Origin: Rubrobacter_A sp965214435
GTDB taxonomy: Bacteria > Actinomycetota > Rubrobacteria > Rubrobacterales > Rubrobacteraceae
Reading direction: 5' to 3'
NCBI GenBank assembly: GCA_965214435.1
Contig: OZ243960.1
Coordinates: 682,001-746,000 of the forward strand
Length of the DNA: 64,000 bases
The first letter of the stretch is position 1, and every line of letters begins with the position of its first letter. This document shows positions 41,642 to 49,286 of the stretch, piece by piece. The notes under the pieces were generated by a model that ran no database searches, had not been told where the DNA came from, and saw only the letters and a list, made by a program, of their open reading frames with translations. The position numbers and the translations under genes are program-made.

Positions 41642-42174
41642 GAGAGCTCCGAACGGAGGACCTTTCGCCGCTGCTCCGCCCGGAACTCGTGCAGCTTCTC
41701 GCGCAGCTCTGGGCGGTTGTTGGCGAGGATGGCGACAGCGAGCAGGGCGGCGTTCGTGGCCCCGGCCCGGCCGATGGCGAGCGTCCCGACCGGAATTCCG
41801 GCGGGCATCTGGACGATGGAAAGGAGCGAGTCCTCACCAGAGAGCGCCCGACTCTCGACCGGCACGCCGAGCACGGGCACGATGGTATGGGCGGCGACCA
41901 TCCCCGGCAGGTGGGCCGCACCACCGGCGCCGGCGATTATGACCTCAAGGCCACGCTCCTCCGCCTCCTTCGCATAGGAAGCCATGAGATCCGGCGTCCG
42001 GTGCGCCGAGACCACCCGCCGCTCATGCTCCACCCCGAACCGCTCCAGCGTCTCGGCCGCAGTTCGCATCGTCTCCCAGTCGGAGGCGCTGCCCATGATC
42101 ACGCCGACGATAGGTGCTCTGTCTTCAGTCTGCTCCAAAAACTCATCCTGGACTCGCGTATGTTCAGCCCGCAT
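41638..42174 (-). CDS. purE: N5-carboxyaminoimidazole ribonucleotide mutase
   Basis: Converts N5-CAIR to CAIR, the step after PurK. It is a class I PurE with VGVIMGSASDW, SAHRTPDLM, AGAGGAAHLPG and GVPVESRALSGEDSLLSIVQMP, the last carrying the active-site His/Ser context. I choose ATG 42174 (178 aa). The frame extends to GTG 42246, but that adds 24 residues not seen in the family, and no start has a convincing Shine-Dalgarno. First gene of the purE-purK operon. Confidence 0.93.
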   Translation of the reverse strand: MRAEHTRVQDEFLEQTEDRAPIVGVIMGSASDWETMRTAAETLERFGVEHERRVVSAHRTPDLMASYAKEAEERGLEVIIAGAGGAAHLPGMVAAHTIVPVLGVPVESRALSGEDSLLSIVQMPAGIPVGTLAIGRAGATNAALLAVAILANNRPELREKLHEFRAEQRRKVLRSELS

Positions 42175-42252
42175 CCTACACGAGAAGAGTGTGGTTGAAA
42201 GACCATGTTGGAAAAGAAGGCCACCTACTATGATTCTCGCATACACCGTAAC

Positions 42253-42282
42253 ATTAAAGAAACCGTAGGTGATTTAGCACAA
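42253..42282 (-). promoter_or_regulatory. Candidate promoter of purEK
   Basis: TTGTGC (-35, 42282-42277), 18-base spacer, TTTAAT (-10, 42258-42253) on the minus strand. The predicted transcript start is near 42246, giving a leader of about 70 bases to ATG 42174. Confidence 0.4.
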
Positions 42283-42310
42283 CAGTGTATTAACATTAAC
42301 TGGACACTCA

Positions 42311-43999
42311 GTGATCGAAAGGTATCTGGCAGTGGGCAAAGGCAATTCAATTGAGATCCAGGAGGCGGAGCTTAGGAGGCGCCTCGAAATACTCAAAAGT
42401 CATTTTGAACAAGGCAAAATAAAGATATCACATCATATAGCGGATCAGATAAAAGAAAGTTTATTAGCAGTTCGCTATGGCGCAGATGGTCAGATCGACC
42501 TGTCAACTGTAGATTCTAGAGTGAGAAGTATGGCTCTAGCTATCACAGGTATGCATGACAGAGAAGAGATGAAAGATTTAATCTCTCTTCGAGAAATACA
42601 AGAAGTTTACTTTAATTTCATAGAAACTAATTTTGGAGAATACTACAGAAGCATGGTGGATAACAAACTGACCCCACATCATGCGGGCACTTTGGCTTCC
42701 CGGAATAACGACGTTGTTAAGTACACAGCCTCTGTGATACCTGATTTTATGGAAATACTAACTAGCTTCTGGGAAAGCTCAATCGAGCCTGCATATGCTC
42801 ACCTAGAAGATATGAATCAGCTCAAAGCTATTTTCGGTGGCGATTTCTTTCCGTCTTTTAAGCAGAACATAGCTGCAAAATGCGGATTGTATACTGACAC
42901 AATAGTATTGCCAGATCCCTTCCTACGATCCGGCCCTATGTTTGCACATTGGTCCCAAGAAAGGCAAACTTATTATTTCATCAAGCACGCCCTCAACGTG
43001 CTTCAGTACAAAAGCCTTGCACTGGCCGATTTAAGTACGCCCATAGTAGTAGTTCTTCCCGAACGCCCTCACCTAGATCAAGACGAGCGTGAGTTCATGT
43101 TCAATTTGGCAGAGACCGATAGTTTAACGCATGCAAATGCTTTGTTCGGACGCGAGTTTGAATCATTCGACGAACTTGCAGAGTTTGTTAACCCGTATGA
43201 CACATCGGACAAGTTCGTTGAAATAGTGTCTAATCCTTCCCGTCTGTTATTTGACACAGAATGGAAAGGCGGTATCAGAGAACAAATCAAACGTGCAATA
43301 AGCGAATATCGAGAAGATATTCAAGGAGTTAAACATGCAGGACAGTTAGTAATTACACAGACATTCGGTCGTATGTCACAAGCAAACGACTTGCTGTTGA
43401 AGAGCCAGAGGTTACGTGGCACGCCGCTAATTGATGCTCCTACCTCTTGGCAATATTTCGTGTGGAAACTTGAATACGATGCTCGACGCACAGAGCTGAC
43501 GGAACACACCGACATTCATATGCTGCGTGGGTTGCAATTTGCAGCAGAAGGCAAGATGCAATGGCTCGGAAAAGTTCCTCCAGACGCGCTGATCGAAATG
43601 CGACAACAAGGAGCTACAGAAGAGATTAGAGATATGTTGAGCAGAGGCGTCGCGGACATTGCCAAAGCAGAATCAACCAACTTCTCTGATACCAGTGACA
43701 AAGTTGTTGCGAACATTCAAGAAGCGTTCCGTGAACACCAGAAACAGATAGAAGTATTGCGTAGGAAGAAGTGGCGCTTCGCTGGCAAAGATGTAACTTC
43801 TTGGTTAGTGATAGGTACTTTGGAAGTTGCAGCTACTGCTATAGGAACACCCCTTTTTGGGCTTTCGGCGTTTGCAGCCCACCAGCTTACGGACACACCT
43901 AAGTTGAAAGATCTGCCAAAATCTATTAGAGAGCTGCGTGAAGAATCACAGAAGGTCAGACAATCGCCAATGGGTCTTCTGTTTAAATACAAGGATTAG
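42311..43999 (+). CDS. A+T-rich orphan gene, unknown function, C-terminal hydrophobic segment
   Basis: A 562-residue protein I do not recognise. Composition is foreign: lines 42601-42660 and 43561-43620 have 18 and 31 G/C of 60, against 42 of 60 in the neighbouring gene (44341-44400). Codons such as AGA, ATA and TTA are common. The N-terminal 60 residues are helical and charged (IQEAELRRRLEILKSHFEQGK). The middle (about 190-260) has IVLPDPFLRSG and PIVVVLPERPHL. The C-terminus has a basic helix (HQKQIEVLRRKKWRF), a hydrophobic Gly/Ala-rich stretch (about 495-525, WLVIGTLEVAATAIGTPLFG), then a charged tail. GTG 42311 or GTG 42332 (AAAGG upstream). It is flanked by a terminator hairpin. A single-gene insert, possibly a defence or toxin-like gene, but nothing proves it. 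Confidence 0.8.
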   Translation: MIERYLAVGKGNSIEIQEAELRRRLEILKSHFEQGKIKISHHIADQIKESLLAVRYGADGQIDLSTVDSRVRSMALAITGMHDREEMKDLISLREIQEVYFNFIETNFGEYYRSMVDNKLTPHHAGTLASRNNDVVKYTASVIPDFMEILTSFWESSIEPAYAHLEDMNQLKAIFGGDFFPSFKQNIAAKCGLYTDTIVLPDPFLRSGPMFAHWSQERQTYYFIKHALNVLQYKSLALADLSTPIVVVLPERPHLDQDEREFMFNLAETDSLTHANALFGREFESFDELAEFVNPYDTSDKFVEIVSNPSRLLFDTEWKGGIREQIKRAISEYREDIQGVKHAGQLVITQTFGRMSQANDLLLKSQRLRGTPLIDAPTSWQYFVWKLEYDARRTELTEHTDIHMLRGLQFAAEGKMQWLGKVPPDALIEMRQQGATEEIRDMLSRGVADIAKAESTNFSDTSDKVVANIQEAFREHQKQIEVLRRKKWRFAGKDVTSWLVIGTLEVAATAIGTPLFGLSAFAAHQLTDTPKLKDLPKSIRELREESQKVRQSPMGLLFKYKD

Positions 44000-44001
44000 G
44001 A

Positions 44002-44033
44002 GGTTTGCCTATAGAAGGCAAACCGTATTTTAT
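44002..44033 (+). terminator. Terminator of the A+T-rich orphan gene
   Basis: GGTTTGCC-TATAGAA-GGCAAACC is a perfect 8-bp stem with a 7-base loop, 3 bases after the orphan's stop. It is followed by GTATTTTAT on the plus strand. It also separates the gene from the convergent LLM gene. Confidence 0.7.
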
Positions 44034-45040
44034 ACTGCAAGCTCTGCCTCTAACCCAGGTATGATCTCCTCTCCGTAAGTCTCCAGCGTCGCCTCCATCG
44101 CGTCATGCATGAGGTAGATGTTGAACTGATCCACGCCAAGCTCTCTTAGCTGTTCCAGCTTTGCGACGTGGTATTCGGCGGGACCGAGGATGCAGAAGCG
44201 GTCCACGATCTCGTCCGGCACGAAGTCCGTACTCGGATTGCCAGCCTTGCCGTGGTGGCTGTAGTCGTAGCCCTCGCGGGCTTTTATGTAGTCGGTGAGC
44301 GCCGCCGGTACTTCACCGGACTCGCCGTAGCGCGAAACGAGGTCGGCGACGTGGTTGCCGACCATCCCGCCGAACCACCGGCACTGGTCCCGAGCGTGTT
44401 CCAGGTCCTCGCCTATGTAGGCCGGGGCAGCGACGCAAATCTCTATGTCCTTCGGGTCGCGGCCGACGGCTTTTGCGGCGTCGTGGACGTGCTTCATGGT
44501 CCACTCCAGGATCACCGGGTCCGCGAGTTGCAGGATGAAACCGTCGGCCCTGCGCCCGATGAGGCTCAGAGCCTTCGGCCCGTAACCGGCCATCCACACG
44601 TCGAGCTTGCCGTCCCGTACCCAGGGTATGCGGACCTTACTCTCACCGGCTTCTATCTCCCGGCCTTCGGCTAATTCCTTTATTACGTGCATGGACTCTT
44701 CAAGTTCGGCGAGCGTGGTAGGTTTCTTGCCGAGGACCCGGCGGGCGGAGTCGCCCCGGCCGATACCGCAGATGGTCCGGTTGCCGAACATGTCGTTCAG
44801 GGTGGCGAACAGCGAAGCGGTTACAGTCGGGTCGCGGGTCGCGGGGTTCGTGACCATCGGACCGACGACCAGCTTCTCCGTCGCCGAGAGTATCTGGGAG
44901 TAGATGACGTACGGCTCCTGCCACAGGATGTGCGAGTCGAAGGTCCAGGCGTGGGTGAAACCTAAAGACTCGGCCCTCTTTGCCAACTCTATAACCCGGC
45001 TGGCTGGCGGGTCTGTCTGGAAAGTTACCCCGAAGTCCAT
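44030..45040 (-). CDS. LLM class F420-dependent oxidoreductase
   Basis: A 336-residue luciferase-like TIM barrel (MDFGVTFQTDPPASRVIELAKRAE). It has the family segments VGPMVTNPATRDPTVTAS and GIGRGDSARRVLGKKP. It resembles the LLM subfamily that I recall from hydantoin/pyrimidine gene clusters (TIGR03842-like, from memory). Such enzymes use F420H2 or FMN, and the reaction here is unknown. ATG 45040 has AAGGGAG upstream. It is the last gene of the pyrimidine/hydantoin operon, 22 bases after the NCS1 permease. Confidence 0.88.
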   Translation of the reverse strand: MDFGVTFQTDPPASRVIELAKRAESLGFTHAWTFDSHILWQEPYVIYSQILSATEKLVVGPMVTNPATRDPTVTASLFATLNDMFGNRTICGIGRGDSARRVLGKKPTTLAELEESMHVIKELAEGREIEAGESKVRIPWVRDGKLDVWMAGYGPKALSLIGRRADGFILQLADPVILEWTMKHVHDAAKAVGRDPKDIEICVAAPAYIGEDLEHARDQCRWFGGMVGNHVADLVSRYGESGEVPAALTDYIKAREGYDYSHHGKAGNPSTDFVPDEIVDRFCILGPAEYHVAKLEQLRELGVDQFNIYLMHDAMEATLETYGEEIIPGLEAELAV

Positions 45041-45062
45041 ATGCGCTCCCTTTCGGACGATT

Positions 45063-46586
45063 TCAGGTAGTCTCCGGCTCGCCGGTCGTCTCCGGTTTGC
45101 GATTGCCGAGGAGAGTCATCGCCAGATACGAGATGGCCGCGACGAAGAAGGTGAAGAACAGGCCGTAGGTGTAGAGGCGGTCTATTATGGTCGGGTCTTC
45201 TATGACGCCGCCCGGCGTGGTCGCCGCCTTGAGGAAGCCCGGCACTACCGGGACCACCCCGATAAATACGGCTATTACCGCCCGCCAGTTCCAGCCATTC
45301 GTATAGGAGTAGCGGCCTTCAGGGTTGTAGAGCTCGGCGAGGTCCAGTTGCCTTTTCCGCACGATCCAGTAGTCGGCGATCATCACAGCCCCGATGGCCC
45401 CGAGCAAACTCCCGTAACCGACCAGCCAGGTAAATATGTAGGCCCCGGCGTTGTTGTAGAGTAGCCAGGGGAACGAGACGATGCCCAAGACCGCCGTTAT
45501 GAGGCCGCCCATCTTGAACGAGATGTACTTCGGGGCCAGGTTCGAGAAGTCGTTCGAGGGAGAGACCACATTCGCGGCCATGTTGGTCGAGATCTGGGCT
45601 ATCACGATCACCACCATCGCGGCTATTAGCACCAGTGGCAGGGAACCGGCGATCTGGGTGATAAGGGTTACCGGGTCCCACACCGGCTCGCCCAACACGA
45701 CCACCGTGGCCGCCGTAACCGCTATCCCGATAAAACTGAACGCCGTCATAGTGAGTGGCAAACCTAAAGCCTGTCCTACCACCTGCGACCGCTGACTCTT
45801 GGCGAACCGGGTAAAGTCCGGGATGTTTAGCGACAGCGTGACCCAGTACCCGACGTTCGCCGCAAGCCCCGGCCAGAACAGCGTCCAGAACCCCAGGTTG
45901 TTCTCCCGGAGTGCGGCCGACGAGGAGAACACGTTGCCGATGCCGCCACCGGCCACAAAGCCCCAGACTAGGAGCGCGACACCGCCCAGGATCAAGAGCG
46001 GCGCGGCAAACGACTCTAGTATTTTTACGCCCTCCACACCGCGCAGAATAATAGCCACCTGTATAGCCCAGAAGATAAAAAAGGTTATGAACTGGTGTGC
46101 TGCTACGTTAGCCCATCCACCCCAGACAGCGGTCAGAAGGGCGTCGAGGGCGAGACCGCCGATCCAGGTCTGTATCCCGAACCACCCGCAGGCGACGAGT
46201 GCCCGGGCCATGGCCGCGAAGTTCGCTCCCTGCGTTCCGAAAGACGAACGGACGAAAACCGGGAACGGGACACCGTACTTGGTGCCAGCGTGACCGTTCA
46301 GGAGCAGGGGAACCAGCACGATCAGGTTCCCCAGGGATATGGTAAAGAGCGCCTGCCACCAGTTCATACCGGCGGTCATCAAACCGGAAGCGAGCAGGTA
46401 CGTCGTGATAACCACCGAAATACCGATCCACAGCGCCACCAGGTTATAGGTAGTCCAGGTGCGGTCATCGGGACCGTTAGGCGCCAGGTCCTCGTTATAC
46501 AAACTAGAGGAGCTTACACCAGCTTTTATCCGAGCAAGCTCCGCCTGGTCGTTTACCGCGAGGTCCCCGAACTCTTCCCTCTCCAA
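45063..46586 (-). CDS. NCS1 family nucleobase/hydantoin:cation symporter
   Basis: A 507-residue, 12-helix transporter of the NCS1 family (uracil, allantoin, hydantoin or cytosine). Typical points are the N-terminal LAPNGPDDRTWTTYNLVALWIGISV, GMNWWQALFTISLGN, the substrate-site region FGTQGANFAAMARALVACGWFGIQTW and WLVGYGSLLGAIGAVMIADYWIVRK. TTG 46586 follows GGAGG. Since it sits with dihydropyrimidinase and a carbamoyl-amide hydrolase, the substrate is probably a pyrimidine, dihydropyrimidine or hydantoin. Confidence 0.93.
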   Translation of the reverse strand: MEREEFGDLAVNDQAELARIKAGVSSSSLYNEDLAPNGPDDRTWTTYNLVALWIGISVVITTYLLASGLMTAGMNWWQALFTISLGNLIVLVPLLLNGHAGTKYGVPFPVFVRSSFGTQGANFAAMARALVACGWFGIQTWIGGLALDALLTAVWGGWANVAAHQFITFFIFWAIQVAIILRGVEGVKILESFAAPLLILGGVALLVWGFVAGGGIGNVFSSSAALRENNLGFWTLFWPGLAANVGYWVTLSLNIPDFTRFAKSQRSQVVGQALGLPLTMTAFSFIGIAVTAATVVVLGEPVWDPVTLITQIAGSLPLVLIAAMVVIVIAQISTNMAANVVSPSNDFSNLAPKYISFKMGGLITAVLGIVSFPWLLYNNAGAYIFTWLVGYGSLLGAIGAVMIADYWIVRKRQLDLAELYNPEGRYSYTNGWNWRAVIAVFIGVVPVVPGFLKAATTPGGVIEDPTIIDRLYTYGLFFTFFVAAISYLAMTLLGNRKPETTGEPETT

Positions 46587-46606
46587 TTGTCCTCCATCCG
46601 GTCGTC

Positions 46607-46671
46607 CAGCATTTCAGCTTGTCAGCGTTTCAGCTTGTTAGCACTTTAGCCCTTCTTTCCGCTCCTTCGGA
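46607..46671. repeat. Dispersed intergenic repeat, copy 3, with adjoining hairpin
   Basis: CAGCATTTCAGCTTGTCAGC at 46607-46626 equals copy 1 (1116-1135, inverted). A second, diverged unit (TTTCAGCTTGTTAGC) follows directly. At 46657-46671, CGCTCC-TTC-GGAGCG forms a short stem. It lies between the carbamoyl-hydrolase stop and the NCS1 start. Confidence 0.7.
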
Positions 46672-46731
46672 GCGTACCGCCTAACGCTTCCGGGTGACGC
46701 ATCCAACCCCTGACTGGCTGACCGGCTTTGA

Positions 46732-47985
46732 TCACCTTACTACCCGATCCGCCGCCCACTCTATGGTCTTTAGCGCGAGCCGGTGGTACGACTGCACCGC
46801 TAGCTCCAGGTCATCCTCCGGCGTGTCTTCTTCTTTGGTATGGCTCAGACCGCGCAGGCTCTTGGCGAAGAGCATCACCGTCGGGATGTGACGGGCCATC
46901 TCGGCGGCGTCGTGCAGCGGACCGCTCGGTAGCTGGTGGGTCATGCCGACGACCTCGGTCACCGCCTCGTCGGCGAGCGCTATGAGGTCCTCGTTAAACG
47001 GCAGCGGCTCTATCTGCCACACCCGCTCCCACTCCAGGTCCACGCCTTCTTCCTCCGCTATCCGCTCGCTCTCCCGCTTGGCGGTCTCCAACATGTCGGC
47101 GAGTACGTCGGCGTCTAGCGCCCGCTGGTCGAGGGAGACTTCGCACCACCCGTTGAACGCCGTAACCATCCCCGGACTGACGTTCACTATACCGGGCGTG
47201 CCGCGCACGTCGTCGCGGCGGGCGGCGTCGTCCCGGAACGCGACCGCCGAGCGGGCCGCCGCGATAAACGCGTCCCGCCGCACGTCCATCGGCGTCGAGC
47301 CCGAGTGGGCCTGGAAGCCTGTAAAGCGCACCATGTGCCGCTCGACCCCGAACGTCCCGAGCACCACGCCCACCGGCAGGTCCATCCGCTCCAGAATAGG
47401 ACCCTGCTCTATGTGCAGCTCCAGGTACGCGTGCGCGCCCTCCAATTGCTTGTGAGAGTCGTTCATCCGGTCGAGGTCCACGCCGTGCTCCCGCAGAGCG
47501 TCCGGAAGCTTGACGCCGTCTCGGTCTTCGAGACCGCGGACTGCGTCGGGATCTAGGCTGTTGGAGGTCGCGCTGGAACCGAGCAGGCTGCGACCAAATC
47601 GCGCGCCCTCCTCATCCGCCCAGTCTACGAGCCGCACGCCTATCGGCTTGTCCGGCTGCCGGGCCAGCACCCGGAAAGTCTCCAGGGCACTGATGATGTC
47701 GAGCGTACCGTCGAGCCAGCCGCCGTTCGGGACGGAGTCGAGGTGACCGCCGAGGACTACGAAACCTTTAGCCTCACCAGGCGAGGTTGCCCAGAGGTTC
47801 CCGGCCTCATCAACCTCGACCTCACAGTCTATGTCGTCCAGCTTCTCCTTCAGCCAGTCGCGGGCTCTCTGCCACTCGCCGGTCCAGGCTACACGGCGAG
47901 CGCCGTCCGGGCCGCCGGTAAGCTCCGCTACCTCGTGCAACTCCTCTATGGCGCGGCGGTAGTCTACGCCTTCGACGGATTCCAT
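46732..47985 (-). CDS. N-carbamoyl-amino acid hydrolase / beta-ureidopropionase (M20 family)
   Basis: A 417-residue binuclear-metal hydrolase that splits a carbamoyl amide to amino acid, CO2 and ammonia. I start at ATG 47985 (MESVEGVDYRRAIEELHEV); upstream open frame is shadow of the neighbour. Seen are GGHLDSVPNGGWLDGTLD (metal His and Asp), DWADEEGARFGRSLLGS (catalytic Glu pair), ELHIEQGPILE, the dimer-domain FQAHSGSTPM and SGPLHDAAEMA. This architecture covers beta-ureidopropionase, L-N-carbamoylase and allantoate amidohydrolase. With dihydropyrimidinase and a class III aminotransferase next door, beta-ureidopropionase is the best guess. Confidence 0.9.
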   Translation of the reverse strand: MESVEGVDYRRAIEELHEVAELTGGPDGARRVAWTGEWQRARDWLKEKLDDIDCEVEVDEAGNLWATSPGEAKGFVVLGGHLDSVPNGGWLDGTLDIISALETFRVLARQPDKPIGVRLVDWADEEGARFGRSLLGSSATSNSLDPDAVRGLEDRDGVKLPDALREHGVDLDRMNDSHKQLEGAHAYLELHIEQGPILERMDLPVGVVLGTFGVERHMVRFTGFQAHSGSTPMDVRRDAFIAAARSAVAFRDDAARRDDVRGTPGIVNVSPGMVTAFNGWCEVSLDQRALDADVLADMLETAKRESERIAEEEGVDLEWERVWQIEPLPFNEDLIALADEAVTEVVGMTHQLPSGPLHDAAEMARHIPTVMLFAKSLRGLSHTKEEDTPEDDLELAVQSYHRLALKTIEWAADRVVR

Positions 47986-47987
47986 GT

Positions 47988-49286
47988 TTAGCCCACCCTT
48001 TCTACGGTCCCGACTTCGGCCAGCGCCTCCTCGAAGACGTCCGCCGCTTCCTTGGCGGCCTCGCGGGTAACGGTTAGCGGCGGCGAGATGCGCACCGCAT
48101 TCGCCTTTATGCCGCCCTTGCCGACGAGCACGCCGCGCTCCCGGCACGCTTGCATGAACCTCACGGCCGACTGCGGCGCAGGTTCCCCGTCCGGCCCGAT
48201 GAGCTCGACGCCGAGCATGAGGCCGCGGCCCCGGACTTCGGCGACGGCCGGGTTACCCTCCGACATCTTTATGAGGCGGTCTTTGAGGTAGCCGCCGACC
48301 TCGTCGGCGTTGCGCTGAAGGTCGTGTTCGAGGACGTACTCGATGTTCGCCAGGGCGCCCGCGGTCGAGACGTGGTTGCCACCGAAGGTCGAGACGTGGA
48401 GGTTGCCGGATATGGAGTCGATGACCTCTGTCCGGCCCATTACGGCGCCTATGGAGAGGCCGTTGCCGAGACCTTTCGCCATCGTGATGAGGTCCGGCTC
48501 CACGCCGTGGGCCTCGATGCCCCAGAAGTGGGAGCCGGTGCGCCCGAACGCGGTCTGTACCTCGTCGCAGATGAACAGGATGCCGTGGTCGTCCAGGATC
48601 TCCTTTACCCGCTCGAAGTATCCCGGCGGGGCCTCGATAAACCCGCCCACACCCTGTATCGGCTCGGCGATTAGCGCGGCGACGTGGCCGGTGGTGGAAG
48701 TCTCGATCACACCCTGCACGTCCTCGGCGCAGAGCAAATTACACTTGCCGTTACAAAACTTGCACCGGTACTGGTAAGGGTTCGCCACGTAAGAAACGTC
48801 CAGCGGCGAGCGGGCCGTCGGCCGCCACGACGCCTGTCCCGTGACCGCCATCGTCGCAAAAGAGCGCCCGTGGTAGGACGAACGAAGAGCCAGGACCTCG
48901 CTCGAACCGCGGTAGACACTCGAAAACAGCAGCGCGGCCTCGTTTGCCTCGGTGCCGCTGACGGTAAAGAAAACCTTCTGGTCGCCGGACATCGGGGAAA
49001 GTGAGACCAGCTTCTCGGCAAGCTTTACCTGGTTCTCTATGAGGTAGAGCGTCGAGGAGTGGAATATTTTCTCCGACTGCTTCTGGACGGCTTCGACGAT
49101 CTCCGGGACGTTGTGGCCGCTGATGGTGGTGACGATACCGCCGAAGAAGTCCAGGTACTCGTTGCCCTCGGAGTCCCAGACTTTGAAACCCTCGCCGCGG
49201 GCCAGCTCCATCGGCTTGTCGTAGTAAAGGGAGATCCAGGCCGGTATAACCGCCTCGTGCCGCTTCAACAACTCATCCGGGTTCAT
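47988..49286 (-). CDS. Class III aminotransferase (beta-alanine or related)
   Basis: A 432-residue PLP enzyme. PLP-site motifs are VSGTEANEAALLF, SSYHGRSFATMAVTG, the Asp in FICDEVQTAFGRTG and the Schiff-base Lys in TMAKGLGNGLSIGAV. A Cys-rich insert (CKFCNGKCNLLC, about residues 175-186) appears in the AGXT2/beta-alanine:pyruvate-like branch. ATG 49286 overlaps the hydA stop by 4 bases (ATGA). The hydrolase start follows its stop after 2 bases. It would deaminate the beta-amino acid released by the operon's hydrolase. Confidence 0.92.
   Translation of the reverse strand: MNPDELLKRHEAVIPAWISLYYDKPMELARGEGFKVWDSEGNEYLDFFGGIVTTISGHNVPEIVEAVQKQSEKIFHSSTLYLIENQVKLAEKLVSLSPMSGDQKVFFTVSGTEANEAALLFSSVYRGSSEVLALRSSYHGRSFATMAVTGQASWRPTARSPLDVSYVANPYQYRCKFCNGKCNLLCAEDVQGVIETSTTGHVAALIAEPIQGVGGFIEAPPGYFERVKEILDDHGILFICDEVQTAFGRTGSHFWGIEAHGVEPDLITMAKGLGNGLSIGAVMGRTEVIDSISGNLHVSTFGGNHVSTAGALANIEYVLEHDLQRNADEVGGYLKDRLIKMSEGNPAVAEVRGRGLMLGVELIGPDGEPAPQSAVRFMQACRERGVLVGKGGIKANAVRISPPLTVTREAAKEAADVFEEALAEVGTVERVG

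Noticed and set aside
47986..48147. Upstream extension of the carbamoyl-hydrolase frame
   Set aside because: It overlaps the aminotransferase gene in another frame and is Arg/Gly-rich. ATG 47985 directly follows the previous stop.
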